This document shows positions 7,372 to 15,522 of a stretch of DNA of 64,000 nt, one piece after another. Source of the DNA: Paenibacillus pasadenensis DSM 19293 (GTDB taxonomy: Bacteria; Bacillota; Bacilli; Paenibacillales; Paenibacillaceae); NCBI RefSeq assembly GCF_000422485.1, contig NZ_KE383856.1:18568-82567 (forward strand), in the 5' to 3' direction. The position numbers and the translations under genes are program-made. The stretch's first letter is position 1. Every line of letters starts with the position of its first letter. A model generated the notes under the pieces. The model was given only the letters and a program-made list of their open reading frames with translations. It had not been told where the DNA came from and did no database searches.

Positions 7372-8265
7372 ATGACGATATCCCCCTGGCTCTGGCCCTT
7401 GCCCGTGCTGGCTGTGCTGGCGCTGGCCTTCATCTATAGCCGCCGCAAGGAGCAGGAGCGCCATCTGCTCTGGAAGCTGCTCGGCTATCTGCTGCTCGGC
7501 GCCTTCATGCTGCGTCTGAACGGCTTCCCGCTGCCGCTCGGCTATGCGCTGTTCCTGCTGCTGCTCCAGGCGAAGCCCAAGCCGAACCGCGCCGCCAAGC
7601 ACAGCGCCGCGTTCGCGGGCTTGCTGCTGTTTTTCCTGACGCTTGCCTTGCCGGCAGCCGAGCAGGGCTGGCTCGAACGCGAGCGCAGCTATCCGGTGGA
7701 GGCGGCCCAGATCTCGCAGCTGTCCCTGCAGGATGATTGGGAGCGGTTCAAGGGAGAAGACGCCGCGAGCTCCGAGGATCGGCTGGAGCGCTTCGAGTTC
7801 GTCTATGACCGGAGCGGGGCGGTGATCCAGTTGAACTATGCGGTCAACGTCTGGAGCGGGAACGGCTCGTATCGCTACCAGGTCGAGTACGCGCCGGAGA
7901 AAGGCCATGCGGTCGTGCAGCGGCTCGGCCGAGATGGCGGAGGCTCGCCTCCCGATGGGTTAAGCGCCGAACTGGTGCTGGAGCGCCTGCGGCCGGAAGT
8001 TCTGGCCGAGCTTGCTCCCGCGCCGGAGAGGGCGGATGCGGACCGGCTGCGGCTGGAGGTGCCGACGATGTGGTTCGCCAACGGTACGGCGTCATTGGAT
8101 CCGAAGGGCTTCCAGCCCGCCTTCCGGATCGGCCACGACGGCGAGGTAGAGCCGCTGCCGAACGTAGCGGAGCCGTACGAGACAACCGCTGCGGTCGTCG
8201 TGTACGGCTGCCGCGATCCGGAGCTGTTCGAGGGCTGCTCCGCGCCCGCATACTACTTGTTCTAA
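7372..8265 (+). CDS. membrane protein, long form A
   Basis: A 297-aa protein I cannot assign to a known family. The N-terminus has three hydrophobic segments (about residues 3-22, 31-63 and 78-96) separated by basic stretches; the remaining 200 residues are hydrophilic and probably extracytoplasmic. The core KLLGYLLLGAFMLRL, then PLPLGYALFLLLLQAK, then AAKHSAAFAGLL recurs in the next three genes. The C-terminal domain (EDRLERFEFVYDRSG, then YRYQVEYAPEKGHAVVQR) is shared with the third gene. The ATG at 7372 follows AAAGGAGAG; an upstream in-frame GTG/ATG region has no site. Function unknown. Confidence 0.7.
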   Translation: MTISPWLWPLPVLAVLALAFIYSRRKEQERHLLWKLLGYLLLGAFMLRLNGFPLPLGYALFLLLLQAKPKPNRAAKHSAAFAGLLLFFLTLALPAAEQGWLERERSYPVEAAQISQLSLQDDWERFKGEDAASSEDRLERFEFVYDRSGAVIQLNYAVNVWSGNGSYRYQVEYAPEKGHAVVQRLGRDGGGSPPDGLSAELVLERLRPEVLAELAPAPERADADRLRLEVPTMWFANGTASLDPKGFQPAFRIGHDGEVEPLPNVAEPYETTAAVVVYGCRDPELFEGCSAPAYYLF

Positions 8266-8380
8266 AGCGGCCGGCCACGACAGGCGAGCGCGTGATTCCA
8301 AGCATCGGCCGCTGCGTCCGCGGCAGGCGGATGCCGGCCTTCACCGGATTTTTCGGCCATCTGGCGTTCGCCCGTCCTCG

Positions 8381-8610
8381 CCGATTCCGCTCCTCGCGCG
8401 CCCGGCCTCCCGCTCGCCTCTCCGCCTCACCCCTTGCGCCCTGAACCTCCGGCTCGCCCGCTCCGCCGAATTCCGCTCCTCGCGCGCCCAGCCTCCCGCT
8501 CGCCCCTCCGACTCGCCCCTTGGGCCCAGAACCTCCGGCTCGCCCGCTCCGCCTTTCCGCTCCGCCGTCCCGCCCCGCCGTCCCGTTCCGCCGTCCCGTT
8601 CCGCCCTCCG
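8381..8610. repeat. GC-rich tandem repeat in intergenic DNA
   Basis: Two roughly 85-bp units (from 8381 and 8466) are about 90% identical by eye, followed by four or five 12-13-bp units of the type CCGTCCCGTTCCG. The stretch 8266-8729 between two membrane-protein genes holds this repeat and the terminator at 8622-8646, and no gene that I can support. Confidence 0.75.
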
Positions 8611-8621
8611 GCCCTCCCCCT

Positions 8622-8646
8622 GGACGGGCCTCGGCCCGTCCTTTTT
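8622..8646 (+). terminator. rho-independent terminator
   Basis: GGACGGGCC (8622-8630), TC loop, GGCCCGTCC (8633-8641) and five Ts. It separates the first long/short membrane-gene cassette members. Confidence 0.85.
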
Positions 8647-8729
8647 GTCCGCGGCGACATGGGAGCGCTTCACCGGCCATAAGCTGGAGGAAGGCGTCTC
8701 AGGCAACTCCACCCGAGGAGGCGAGGCTC

Positions 8730-9023
8730 ATGCTCGGTTCGGTGCTTATGCTGTTCTGGCTGCTGGTGGCGATCGTCATTCTGGCTTCCTTGTATGCCCA
8801 GCGGGAGCGCGAGGAGGAATGGCTCTTCCTCAAGCTGATCGGCTGCTACCTGCTCGGAGGCTTCGTGCTGTTCCTCTCCGTGCTGCCGGTGCCGCTCGGA
8901 TTCATCCTCTACTGGCTGCTGCTTCACGGCAAGATGCGATCCAACCGGGCCGTCAAGGAAAGCGCGGCGTTCTGGGGCCTCGGCGTGCTTCTCATTCGGC
9001 TGGTGGTCGGACTGATCTTCTGA
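8730..9023 (+). CDS. small membrane protein, short form A
   Basis: A 97-aa protein that is almost all membrane: a first segment (about 2-19), a charged QREREEEW turn, a second region (about 30-60) and a third at the C-terminus (AAFWGLGVLLIRLVVGLIF). It carries the same core as its neighbours (KLIGCYLLGGFVLFL, then PVPLGFILYWLLL, then NRAVKESAAFWGL) but lacks the extracytoplasmic domain. The ATG at 8730 follows GAGGAGGCGAGG. No known family recognised; it is a paralogue of the N-terminal part of the flanking genes. Confidence 0.75.
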   Translation: MLGSVLMLFWLLVAIVILASLYAQREREEEWLFLKLIGCYLLGGFVLFLSVLPVPLGFILYWLLLHGKMRSNRAVKESAAFWGLGVLLIRLVVGLIF

Positions 9024-9120
9024 CGTCCGAGGCCCGATGAGTCCGGTATGGAAGCAGATTCCTTCTTCCCGTCCTCCGGCTTTTTCTCTATGATGGAAAA
9101 AGTAGAAAGGAGTGGGATTG

Positions 9121-10038
9121 TTGGTTCCAGCTTGGGTGGAATGGGTTCCGACGCTGCTGGCAGCGGCGGGGCTCGTCTGGCTGTACCGGAAGAGCAGCCC
9201 CGACGAGCCGCACCGAGGGTGGAAGCTCATCGGCTATGCGGCGCTCGGGGCGTTCTCCTTCCGCTTCCCTGAGTTCTCGTTCCCGCTCGGCTTTTTGATC
9301 TGCCTGATGCTCCTTGCTCGGGCCAAGCCTAACGTCCGGGCCAAAAGAGGCGCGGCGATCGCCGGGCTGGCGATTTTCGCCGCCGGAATCGCCATTCCGT
9401 CGCTCGATCAGCGCCTGTTCGAGCGGGAGCGCAGCTTCGCCGTCCAGTCCGGACAGGCGGAGCGGCTCGATCTGGCCGGCGACTGGCGGCGCATCGCGGG
9501 AGGCGGCGAGTCGACGGACGAGCGGCTCGACCGGTTCCAGCTCGTGCAGGAGCCGGACGGCCGTATCCGCAGCCTGCAGTACCAAGTCACGGCCCGCGAC
9601 AGCAAGGGAGACTATACGATCGAGGTGCGCTATGAGCCGGAGAGCGGCCAAGCCATCGTCGAGCGGACGAGGCTCGGTTCTCTGAACGAAGAAGCCGCGT
9701 TTTCGTTCGCCAGCGGCTCCTCCGGCGTGTACCGGATCGATCCGGAGCGATTCCTGCAGCTTTTGTCGCCGGACAATCTGGAGAGGATGACGATGGAGGC
9801 GGCGAGCGGCCCGGCCAAGCTGCGTGAGCTCGAGCTCCTCTTGTTCAACGGCCCGGCGGGGCCGGTCGAGCCTTCTCCGATCCGGCGCCTGCTGCAGGCG
9901 GACGGCATCAAGCCGGCCGGCGAGGAGCCGGTTCACGGCTACATCCTGCAGGCGCGCGGCAAGACGGATTCCGAGCAGGGCAAGGAGGACAAGTTCGTCT
10001 GGCATGTCATTCCGACGCAGGACGTCCAGCCGGGCTGA
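9121..10038 (+). CDS. membrane protein, long form B
   Basis: Paralogue of the 7372-8265 gene, 305 aa. Three hydrophobic N-terminal segments carry the shared core (KLIGYAALGAFSFRF, then FPLGFLICLMLL, then KRGAAIAGLAIF). The soluble domain repeats the sister gene's landmarks: SLDQRLFERERSF, then TDERLDRFQLVQEPDG, then YTIEVRYEPESGQAIVER. Start choice: AAAGGAG (9106-9112) is 8 nt before TTG 9121 and 5 nt before TTG 9118; a GTG at 9112 overlaps the site. Function unknown. The C-terminus KFVWHVIPTQDVQPG may face the outside. Confidence 0.7.
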   Translation: MVPAWVEWVPTLLAAAGLVWLYRKSSPDEPHRGWKLIGYAALGAFSFRFPEFSFPLGFLICLMLLARAKPNVRAKRGAAIAGLAIFAAGIAIPSLDQRLFERERSFAVQSGQAERLDLAGDWRRIAGGGESTDERLDRFQLVQEPDGRIRSLQYQVTARDSKGDYTIEVRYEPESGQAIVERTRLGSLNEEAAFSFASGSSGVYRIDPERFLQLLSPDNLERMTMEAASGPAKLRELELLLFNGPAGPVEPSPIRRLLQADGIKPAGEEPVHGYILQARGKTDSEQGKEDKFVWHVIPTQDVQPG

Positions 10039-10124
10039 CTTGTCCCCGTCCGGTCCGGCTGCCTGCTCTTTTATTTGCTGCCGCGGCTCTGCTTCAGGAG
10101 CCGACTCTTGACGCTTGGAGGTTC

Positions 10125-10413
10125 ATGACCATGCTGTTCCTGCTGATCTACCGCCGTGCCGGTCATCATCGCGCTCGTGCTGCTGAACGGCCGCCAGGAG
10201 GACGAGAACTTCCTCTTCCTCAAGCTGTTCGGCTATCTGTTTCTGGCGACCCTCGGCCTGCGGCTGATCTTTCTTCCGATTCCGCTCGGCTTCCTGCTGT
10301 TCTATTTCCTGCTTCGTCCGAAGTCCAAGCTCAACGAGGACCAGAAGCATGCCGCCGCCTGGTGGGGGCTCGGGCTGTACGTCGTCAGCCTGCTGATCTC
10401 CATCATGCCGTGA
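10125..10413 (+). pseudogene. small membrane protein, short form B, frameshifted
   Basis: The good ribosome binding site (GGAGG at about 10114) serves an ATG at 10125 encoding MTMLFLLIY, which matches the start of short form A (MLFWLLV...). After about 25 bases the homology continues in another frame from about 10156: VPVIIALVLLNG, then FLFLKLFGYLFLATLGLRL, then PIPLGFLLFYFLL, to a stop at 10413. A 1-base loss or 2-base gain near 10145-10158 explains this. An internal GTG at 10156 could still give an 85-aa protein but has no ribosome binding site. Either a decayed copy or a sequencing error. Confidence 0.6.
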
Positions 10414-10445
10414 ACAGCTTCCGCTTGAACGGCCGGGTCGTCCAT

Positions 10446-10468
10446 GGCGCCGCGATTGGCGCCTTTTT
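10446..10468 (+). terminator. rho-independent terminator
   Basis: GGCGCC (10446-10451), 6-nt loop, GGCGCC (10458-10463) and five Ts, just after the last membrane-protein gene. Confidence 0.75.
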
Positions 10469-10488
10469 CATGCCCAATTCCGAAAATA

Positions 10489-10553
10489 TTCTCCAGAAAA
10501 TAAAAATAATATGGAGAAAAATACTTCCCAATGCTGGAAACCGCTGTTATACT
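10489..10553 (+). promoter_or_regulatory. putative promoter and inverted repeat of sugar importer
   Basis: TATACT (10548-10553) has a weak TTCCCA -35 (10525-10530) at 17 bp. Upstream lies an inverted repeat, TTCTCCA (10489-10495) and TGGAGAA (10512-10518), separated by an A/T-rich 16-bp spacer; this could be an activator site. A small CCGCT/AGCGG pair brackets the -10 box (10541-10558). Confidence 0.4.
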
Positions 10554-10694
10554 AGCGGTGACTTAACGAAATCTCCATAGCCTCATCCTTCCTTTGCGAC
10601 CGCATGGATTGGCCGGCATCATCGATTCGCTCCGTGGCTTCTGCAGAACTTGTCCAAACAAGTCTCAAGAAATCAAGAGAGGGTGGCTCATGAC

Positions 10695-12167
10695 ATGGTG
10701 AAACCGTTCCGCAGCTCCGCAACATCCGGCTTGGCCCCTGCTTCCTCCGACCCGACGAACCGCAGTAATTCGAGCGCTTCAACCGCCCATCGCTCCACGA
10801 TTCCGCCGACAGCCGTCCTTCGCGCCTCCCGAAGCTCCCGTCCGCTCCATCCGATCCGTCTCGCCTCGACCGGCGCGCTCGCGGCGCTGATGCTGCTGGC
10901 AGCCGCCTGCGGCAACGGCGGCTCGAACGGCCCCGGCTCCGCGCCGACGGCCAGCCCGGGCGCCAGTCCCGGCGACAGCGCCAGCCCCGCTCCTTCCGTG
11001 CAGGAAGCGAAGCTGGAGTTCTGGACGATCTCGCTTCAGCCGACGTTCAACGACTACATCAACGGACTCATCGACGAGTATCAAAAAGCCCATCCCGGCG
11101 TGACGGTCGATTGGAAGGACTATCCGTACGACGCGATCACGACCAAGCTGCTTGCCACGGCCGGCGGCAAAAACGCGCCGGATGTCGTCAACCTCAACAC
11201 CGAGTTCGCGAGCCAGCTCGCGACGAAGGGGGCGCTGGCCGATCTCGGCGCACTCATCTCGGACGAGACGAAGAGCAGCTTTTTCCCCGGCATCTTCGAT
11301 TCCACCGTGTTCGACGGCAAGCCGTACGCGCTGCCCTGGTATACCGGCACCCAGGTGCTCTACATGAACAAGGAGCTCGTCGAAAAGGCCGGGCTCGATC
11401 CGGCCAACCCGCCGAAGACGAAGGAGGAGCTGTACGAGTGGTCGCGCCAGGTCAAGGAAAAGACCGGCGCCGCCGGCTACGCGACGCAGTTCGGGGCGAA
11501 CCTGCTGCCGAGCGACGGCGTGCCGATCCTCGATGACGAGCGCAAGAGCGCCGCGTTCAACACGGACGCCGGCATCGCGGTCGTCGAGCAGCTGAAAAAG
11601 CTCGTCGACGAGGGCGTCATCGTCAAGGACGACGCCAACTTCCAGAAGCAGGTCGAATACTACTCCAGCGAGCAGGTCGCCTTCGAGCTGTCGGGACCGA
11701 CATTCATCAACAAGCTCAAGTCGGCGGCGCCCGACGTGTACGCCAAGACGATCGCCGTGCCGCTGCCGACCGGCAAGGCCGACCTGATCTATTCCAACTC
11801 GATGAACCTCGTCGTGCCGAAAAACGCCAAGAACCCGCAGGCCGCCGCCGACTTCGCCGTCTTCGTCACCAACGCGGCCAACCAGACGGCCTTCGCCAAG
11901 TTCGCGAACACGCTGCCGTCGACCAAGGCGTCGATCGAGGATCCGTTCTTCACGGAATCCGACAATACGCTCGAGTCGCAGGCGAAGATCGCGTCGGTGA
12001 AAAGCCTCGACAAGGCGCAGGAGTACTACCTCGGCATCCCGGCCGCCGGCGACATCAACTCGGCGATCGCCCGCCAGCTGCAGGAGATCATCCTGAACGG
12101 CGGCGACGTCAAGGCGGGCGTCGAGGCTGCCGCCGCCAAGGTGAACGAGGCGATCGCTCCGAAATAA
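10695..12167 (+). CDS. sugar ABC transporter substrate-binding lipoprotein
   Basis: Family 1 extracellular solute-binding protein, 490 aa, the capture component of a carbohydrate ABC importer. The lipobox LLAAAC (Cys near residue 72) is followed by a Gly/Ser/Pro linker and the mature domain: KLEFWTISLQPTFNDYINGL, then PDVVNLNTEF, ALPWYTGTQVLYMNKEL and MNLVVPKNAKNPQAA. The ATG at 10695 follows AGAGAGGGTGG. Odd: about 50 Ser/Arg-rich residues precede the hydrophobic signal core, far longer than a normal n-region, and no better in-frame start with a site is seen nearer. It forms an operon with the two permeases that follow. The substrate is unknown; the neighbourhood suggests an amino sugar or oligosaccharide. 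Confidence 0.85.
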   Translation: MVKPFRSSATSGLAPASSDPTNRSNSSASTAHRSTIPPTAVLRASRSSRPLHPIRLASTGALAALMLLAAACGNGGSNGPGSAPTASPGASPGDSASPAPSVQEAKLEFWTISLQPTFNDYINGLIDEYQKAHPGVTVDWKDYPYDAITTKLLATAGGKNAPDVVNLNTEFASQLATKGALADLGALISDETKSSFFPGIFDSTVFDGKPYALPWYTGTQVLYMNKELVEKAGLDPANPPKTKEELYEWSRQVKEKTGAAGYATQFGANLLPSDGVPILDDERKSAAFNTDAGIAVVEQLKKLVDEGVIVKDDANFQKQVEYYSSEQVAFELSGPTFINKLKSAAPDVYAKTIAVPLPTGKADLIYSNSMNLVVPKNAKNPQAAADFAVFVTNAANQTAFAKFANTLPSTKASIEDPFFTESDNTLESQAKIASVKSLDKAQEYYLGIPAAGDINSAIARQLQEIILNGGDVKAGVEAAAAKVNEAIAPK

Positions 12168-12189
12168 CGTCAAGGACGGTGAGATTCCG

Positions 12190-13077
12190 ATGCGCAGAAG
12201 AACGCTTGCTTCCGACGCGCTGCCGGCCTGGAGCTTCATGGCTCCGGGCCTTCTCGTCATCGGCGTGTTCGTGCTTTTCCCGATCGTGTACAGCATCCCG
12301 CTCGCCCTGACCGACTACTCGGTGCTGGGGGAGACGAAGTTCATCGGACTGGACAACTTCCGCCGGGCGTTCGCCGACGACAGCTTCCTCGTCTCGCTCT
12401 GGAACTCCGTGCTCTACATCATCGTCGTGCCGGTGCTGCAGATCCTGTCCATCCTGATCGCGATCCTCGTCAACAGCCGCATCCCGGGCATCCAGGCGTT
12501 CCGGGCGGCCTACTACATCCCGGTCGTGACGTCGATGGTCGCCGTCGCCCTCATGTGGAACTGGCTGCTCAGCCAGAACGGCGTCGTCAACTACATCCTC
12601 ATCACCCTCGGCATCACCGACCAGAAGATCGGCTGGCTGTCGACCAGCTCGACGGCGCTGTACGTGCTCATGTTCATCACCTTGTGGAAAGGGCTCGGCT
12701 ACTACATGATGCTGTATCTCGCCGGCCTGCAGTCGATCCCGGCCGACCTCTACGAGGCGGCGATCGTCGACGGGGCTTCGCGCGCGCAGCGCGTCCGCCT
12801 GATCACGATCCCGCTGCTGCGGCCGTACATCTTCTTCTGCAGCCTCATCTCGCTCATGGGCGCGATCCGCGTCTTCGACGAGATGTTCGTGCTGACGCAG
12901 GGCGGCCCCGGCACGTCGACGCTGACGAGCAGCCTGTACATCTACGAGCAGGGCCTGGAGCAGCTGAACTTCGGCTACGCCTCCGCGCTCGGCCTCATCG
13001 TCAGCGTCATCGTCGGCGTGCTGAGCGTCATCGTGTTCCGGTTCAACCGGCAGGGAGGGGTGAATCCTTACGGATGA
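12190..13077 (+). CDS. sugar ABC transporter permease (MalF type)
   Basis: Integral membrane permease of a CUT1-type carbohydrate importer, 295 aa, with six predicted transmembrane helices starting at about residue 12 (FMAPGLLVIGVFVLFPIVYS). The ATPase-contact EAA loop reads YEAAIVDGASRAQRVRLITI near residue 190. Start ATG 12190 after AAGGACGGTGAG, 22 nt past the binding-protein stop. The stop overlaps the next permease start by 4 bp. No ATPase gene follows, so it probably uses a shared MsmX-like ATPase, as is usual in Bacillales. Confidence 0.9.
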   Translation: MRRRTLASDALPAWSFMAPGLLVIGVFVLFPIVYSIPLALTDYSVLGETKFIGLDNFRRAFADDSFLVSLWNSVLYIIVVPVLQILSILIAILVNSRIPGIQAFRAAYYIPVVTSMVAVALMWNWLLSQNGVVNYILITLGITDQKIGWLSTSSTALYVLMFITLWKGLGYYMMLYLAGLQSIPADLYEAAIVDGASRAQRVRLITIPLLRPYIFFCSLISLMGAIRVFDEMFVLTQGGPGTSTLTSSLYIYEQGLEQLNFGYASALGLIVSVIVGVLSVIVFRFNRQGGVNPYG

Positions 13078-14063
13078 TGAACTTATCTGAAGGCGGCGGC
13101 CCGGCGGTAGCGGGAAGCAAGGCGGACGCTCCGGGCGGCACGCCAGGAGCGGATCCGCTTCGCGGCGGCCTGACGGCAGGCGCCGGTCCGGGCCGCCGCG
13201 GCACGGAGCCGGCGGGCTCAGGCCGAAGCCGGGGCTGGCGGCTCGTCCGCCGCATCCCGGGGCTGCTGGTCGGCTACGCGCTGCTGCTGGCGCTCGCGCT
13301 GTTCATGATGGGGCCGTTCCTGTGGCTGCTCAGCGTCTCGCTCATGCCGGGCACCAACGTGTTCAAGTTTCCCCCGGCGATCTTCCCGACGTTCATCAAG
13401 CTCGACAACTATACGCAGGTGTGGAGCTTCATCGACTTTCCCAAGTACATCGGCAACACGCTCATCATCACCGGCCTCGGCCTCGTGCTGAACATCCTGC
13501 TCTCGCTGTCGACGGCGTATCCGCTCGCCAAGATGCGCTTCAAGGGACGCTCGCTCGTGTTCGGCGTGCTCGTCGCGACGATGATCATCCCTTCTGCGAC
13601 GGCGCTTGTCGTGCATTATCTGACGATCACCTGGTTCGGGCTGCTCGGCTCGTTTTTCGGCGTCGTGCTTCCTTCGGCGGTATCGGTGTTCAACATCTTC
13701 CTCATGCGGCAGACGTTCCTCGGCGTGCCCGACGACATCCGCGACTCCGGCAAGGTCGACGGCGCGTCGGAGCTGCGCATCTGGTGGCGGCTGATGGTCC
13801 CGATGGTCAAGCCGGGCATCGCGGTGATCGCGCTGCTGGAGTTCATGTCGTACTGGAACAGCTTCCTCTGGCCGATCGTCGTGCTGGACGACCCGGCCCA
13901 GTATCCGCTCGCGTCGGCGCTGACCTACCTGAACGGCCAGTTCGCGTACAACTTCGGCTGGATCGCCGCGGGCACGATCCTGTCGGTGCTGCCGATCATC
14001 GTGGTGTTCCTGTTTACGCAGCGCTATTACATGGAGGGCATTTCCGGGGCGGTGAAAGGGTAG
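13074..14063 (+). CDS. sugar ABC transporter permease (MalG type)
   Basis: Second permease of the importer, 329 aa. Six helices begin near residue 65 (IPGLLVGYALLLALALFMMG). The EAA loop reads DSGKVDGASELRIWWRLMVP near residue 225, and the C-terminus RYYMEGISGAVKG is the typical MalG ending. It starts at ATGATG overlapping the MalF stop, with GGAGGGG 10 nt before. Unusual: about 60 residues of Gly/Ala/Pro/Arg-rich low-complexity sequence precede the first helix, which MalG proteins normally lack. Confidence 0.88.
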   Translation: MMNLSEGGGPAVAGSKADAPGGTPGADPLRGGLTAGAGPGRRGTEPAGSGRSRGWRLVRRIPGLLVGYALLLALALFMMGPFLWLLSVSLMPGTNVFKFPPAIFPTFIKLDNYTQVWSFIDFPKYIGNTLIITGLGLVLNILLSLSTAYPLAKMRFKGRSLVFGVLVATMIIPSATALVVHYLTITWFGLLGSFFGVVLPSAVSVFNIFLMRQTFLGVPDDIRDSGKVDGASELRIWWRLMVPMVKPGIAVIALLEFMSYWNSFLWPIVVLDDPAQYPLASALTYLNGQFAYNFGWIAAGTILSVLPIIVVFLFTQRYYMEGISGAVKG

Positions 14064-14204
14064 CTTTCGGCGGGGTTCGCGACGAATGAGTTGGAGTCCG
14101 CTGAGCCGAAGCCTTTGCTGGGTGAGCCGTGGTGGAGGCTCGCGGAGCCGAAGCCGGTTTCTGGCGAGCCGTGCGGGAAGCTTGCCGAGCTCGCTGTGCG
14201 CGCC

Positions 14205-14314
14205 GAACCGTGCTGGAGTCCGCCAACCCCGCTGCGCGCTGAATCGTGCTGGAATCCGCCAAACCTGCTACGCGCGCTGAACCGTGCTGGAGTCCGCCAA
14301 ACCCGCTGCGCGCT
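14205..14314. repeat. 36-38-bp tandem repeat, three units
   Basis: Units begin at 14205, 14241 and 14279 (36, 38 and 36 bp); each contains GTGCTGGAGTCCGCCAA or a close variant. More degenerate pieces (GAGTCCGCTGAGCCGAAGCC types) extend back to about 14090. The changing unit length shifts the frame, so this is not coding. First element of the 1.78-kb gene-free block at 14064-15845. Confidence 0.8.
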
Positions 14315-14535
14315 CTCCATTGTCCTTCCGATCCGCTCTTGTCGTCGGATTCCTTGATTTCCCTGCCTCTGACGAGGAGGGAATCCGCCGACAAATGCGA
14401 CCGCTGCCGCTTCTACAGGACAACGGAGGCGCTCCGCTCTGGCGGGAACGCAGCAAGCGGGGCGAGCCCGGCCGCAGTCGCAGCCGAAAGGCTTTTGCCA
14501 ACCGCCGGCTGCGCCCGCTCTGGCGAAGCTCCAGG

Positions 14536-14608
14536 CTTCTATATTTAATAGAAGTTGCTGCGTCGAGCTCGCGTTAACTGTTCGCTCTGCTGAACGTTAA
14601 CGACGCAG
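14536..14608. repeat. two inverted repeats in gene-free block
   Basis: A short hairpin CTTCTAT/ATAGAAG (14536-14542 with 14548-14554) is followed by a larger interrupted inverted pair: CTGCGTCG plus GTTAAC (14558-14578) and GTTAACGACGCAG (14596-14608). The end motif TAACGACGC is the one seen in the 7124-7216 palindrome. The rest of 14315-14670 shows nothing recognisable. Confidence 0.5.
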
Positions 14609-14671
14609 ACCTTCTACTCGCTGAAGAAGATACGGGCACAACCTTAAAGCAACACGCACGAAGATCGGTGT

Positions 14672-15020
14672 TACGCGGAAAAACCGAGTAACTCGGGTAC
14701 GAGAAGGCCCCAACGGTCGGAGTAACGCGGAAAAACCGAGTAACTCGGGGGCAAGAAGGCTCGGACGGTCGGAGTTGCGCGGAAAAACCGAGTAACTCGG
14801 GTATGAGAAGGCCCAAACGGGCAGAGATGCGCGGAAAAACCGAGTAACTCGGGGGCAAGAAGGCCCAAATGGTCGGAGTTGCGCGGTAAAACCGAGTAAC
14901 TCGGGTGCGAGAAGGCCCCAACGGTCGGAGTAACGCGGAAAAACCGAGTAACTCGGGTGCGAGAAGGCGCCAACGGTCGGAGTAACGCGGAAAAACCGAG
15001 TAACTCGGGTGCGATCCACG
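14672..15020. repeat. 52-bp tandem repeat array, seven units
   Basis: Seven copies at an exact 52-bp period. Each carries GCGGAAAAACCGAGTAACTC, whose core CCGAGTAACTCGG is a perfect palindrome; the cores start at 14684, 14736, 14788, 14840, 14892, 14944 and 14996. The DNA between cores (GAGAAGGCCCCAACGGTCGG type) is also conserved, with scattered substitutions. A period that is not a multiple of three gives overlapping pseudo-ORFs in all reverse frames, so it is not protein coding. The conserved 'spacer' excludes CRISPR. Confidence 0.9.
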
Positions 15021-15360
15021 AGGCCAATCGGGTTACTAGGGTTCGAGGTAGGCGTCCGGCGAGCAATAGCTCGAAAAAATCGAGTTACTGGGGTTCGAGG
15101 AGAGCGCCCTGCAGGCAATAACCCGAAAAAGTCCGGTTACAGGTGTCCAGAAAAGCGATTCGAGAGGTGTAGCCCGAAAAAGTCCGGTTACAGGTGTCCA
15201 GAAAAGCGATTCGAGAGGTATAGCCCGAAAAAGTCCGGTTACAGGTGTCCGGAAGCGCGGTCCGGGTGATGCAACCCGAAAAAGTCCGGCTACAGGTATC
15301 CAGAAGCGCGGTCGGTGAGATGCAACCCGAAAAAAACTGGTTGCAGGTGAACAAACCTTG
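15021..15360. repeat. 51-bp tandem repeat array, five units plus transition
   Basis: Five units start CCCGAAAAAG (fifth CCCGAAAAAA) at 15122, 15173, 15224, 15275 and 15326, an exact 51-bp period; units 1-3 continue TCCGGTTACAGGTGTCC. Two intermediate units at 15021-15121 (TCGGGTTACTAGGG and TCGAGTTACTGGGG) link this array to the 52-bp array, so the two look like diverged parts of one family. Each unit keeps a CGAAAAA box followed by a GGTTAC or GAGTTAC box. Confidence 0.85.
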
Positions 15361-15522
15361 AGTTACTCGGGGTTCGAGGTGCGCGTTCAGATGGTGATTC
15401 GAGAGCAGGAGCGGAGGGGACGGAAACCTCTTGGAGAAGCGGCAGCGGTTCCCTTGAAGGCCGGATTCCTTCCGTTTCGGAAGGGGAGATCAGAGGAATC
15501 TGGGCTTCAGCGGAATCGGAAA

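Noticed and set aside
14574-15354. Reverse-strand open frames rich in TRVTRFFR-type repeats
   Set aside because: The 52- and 51-bp periods are not multiples of three, so similar peptides appear in several frames; no ribosome binding site or known domain.
14672-15360. CRISPR array
   Set aside because: Regular spacing suggested it, but the segments between the palindromic cores are nearly identical, so there are no spacers, and no cas genes are nearby. They are plain tandem repeats.
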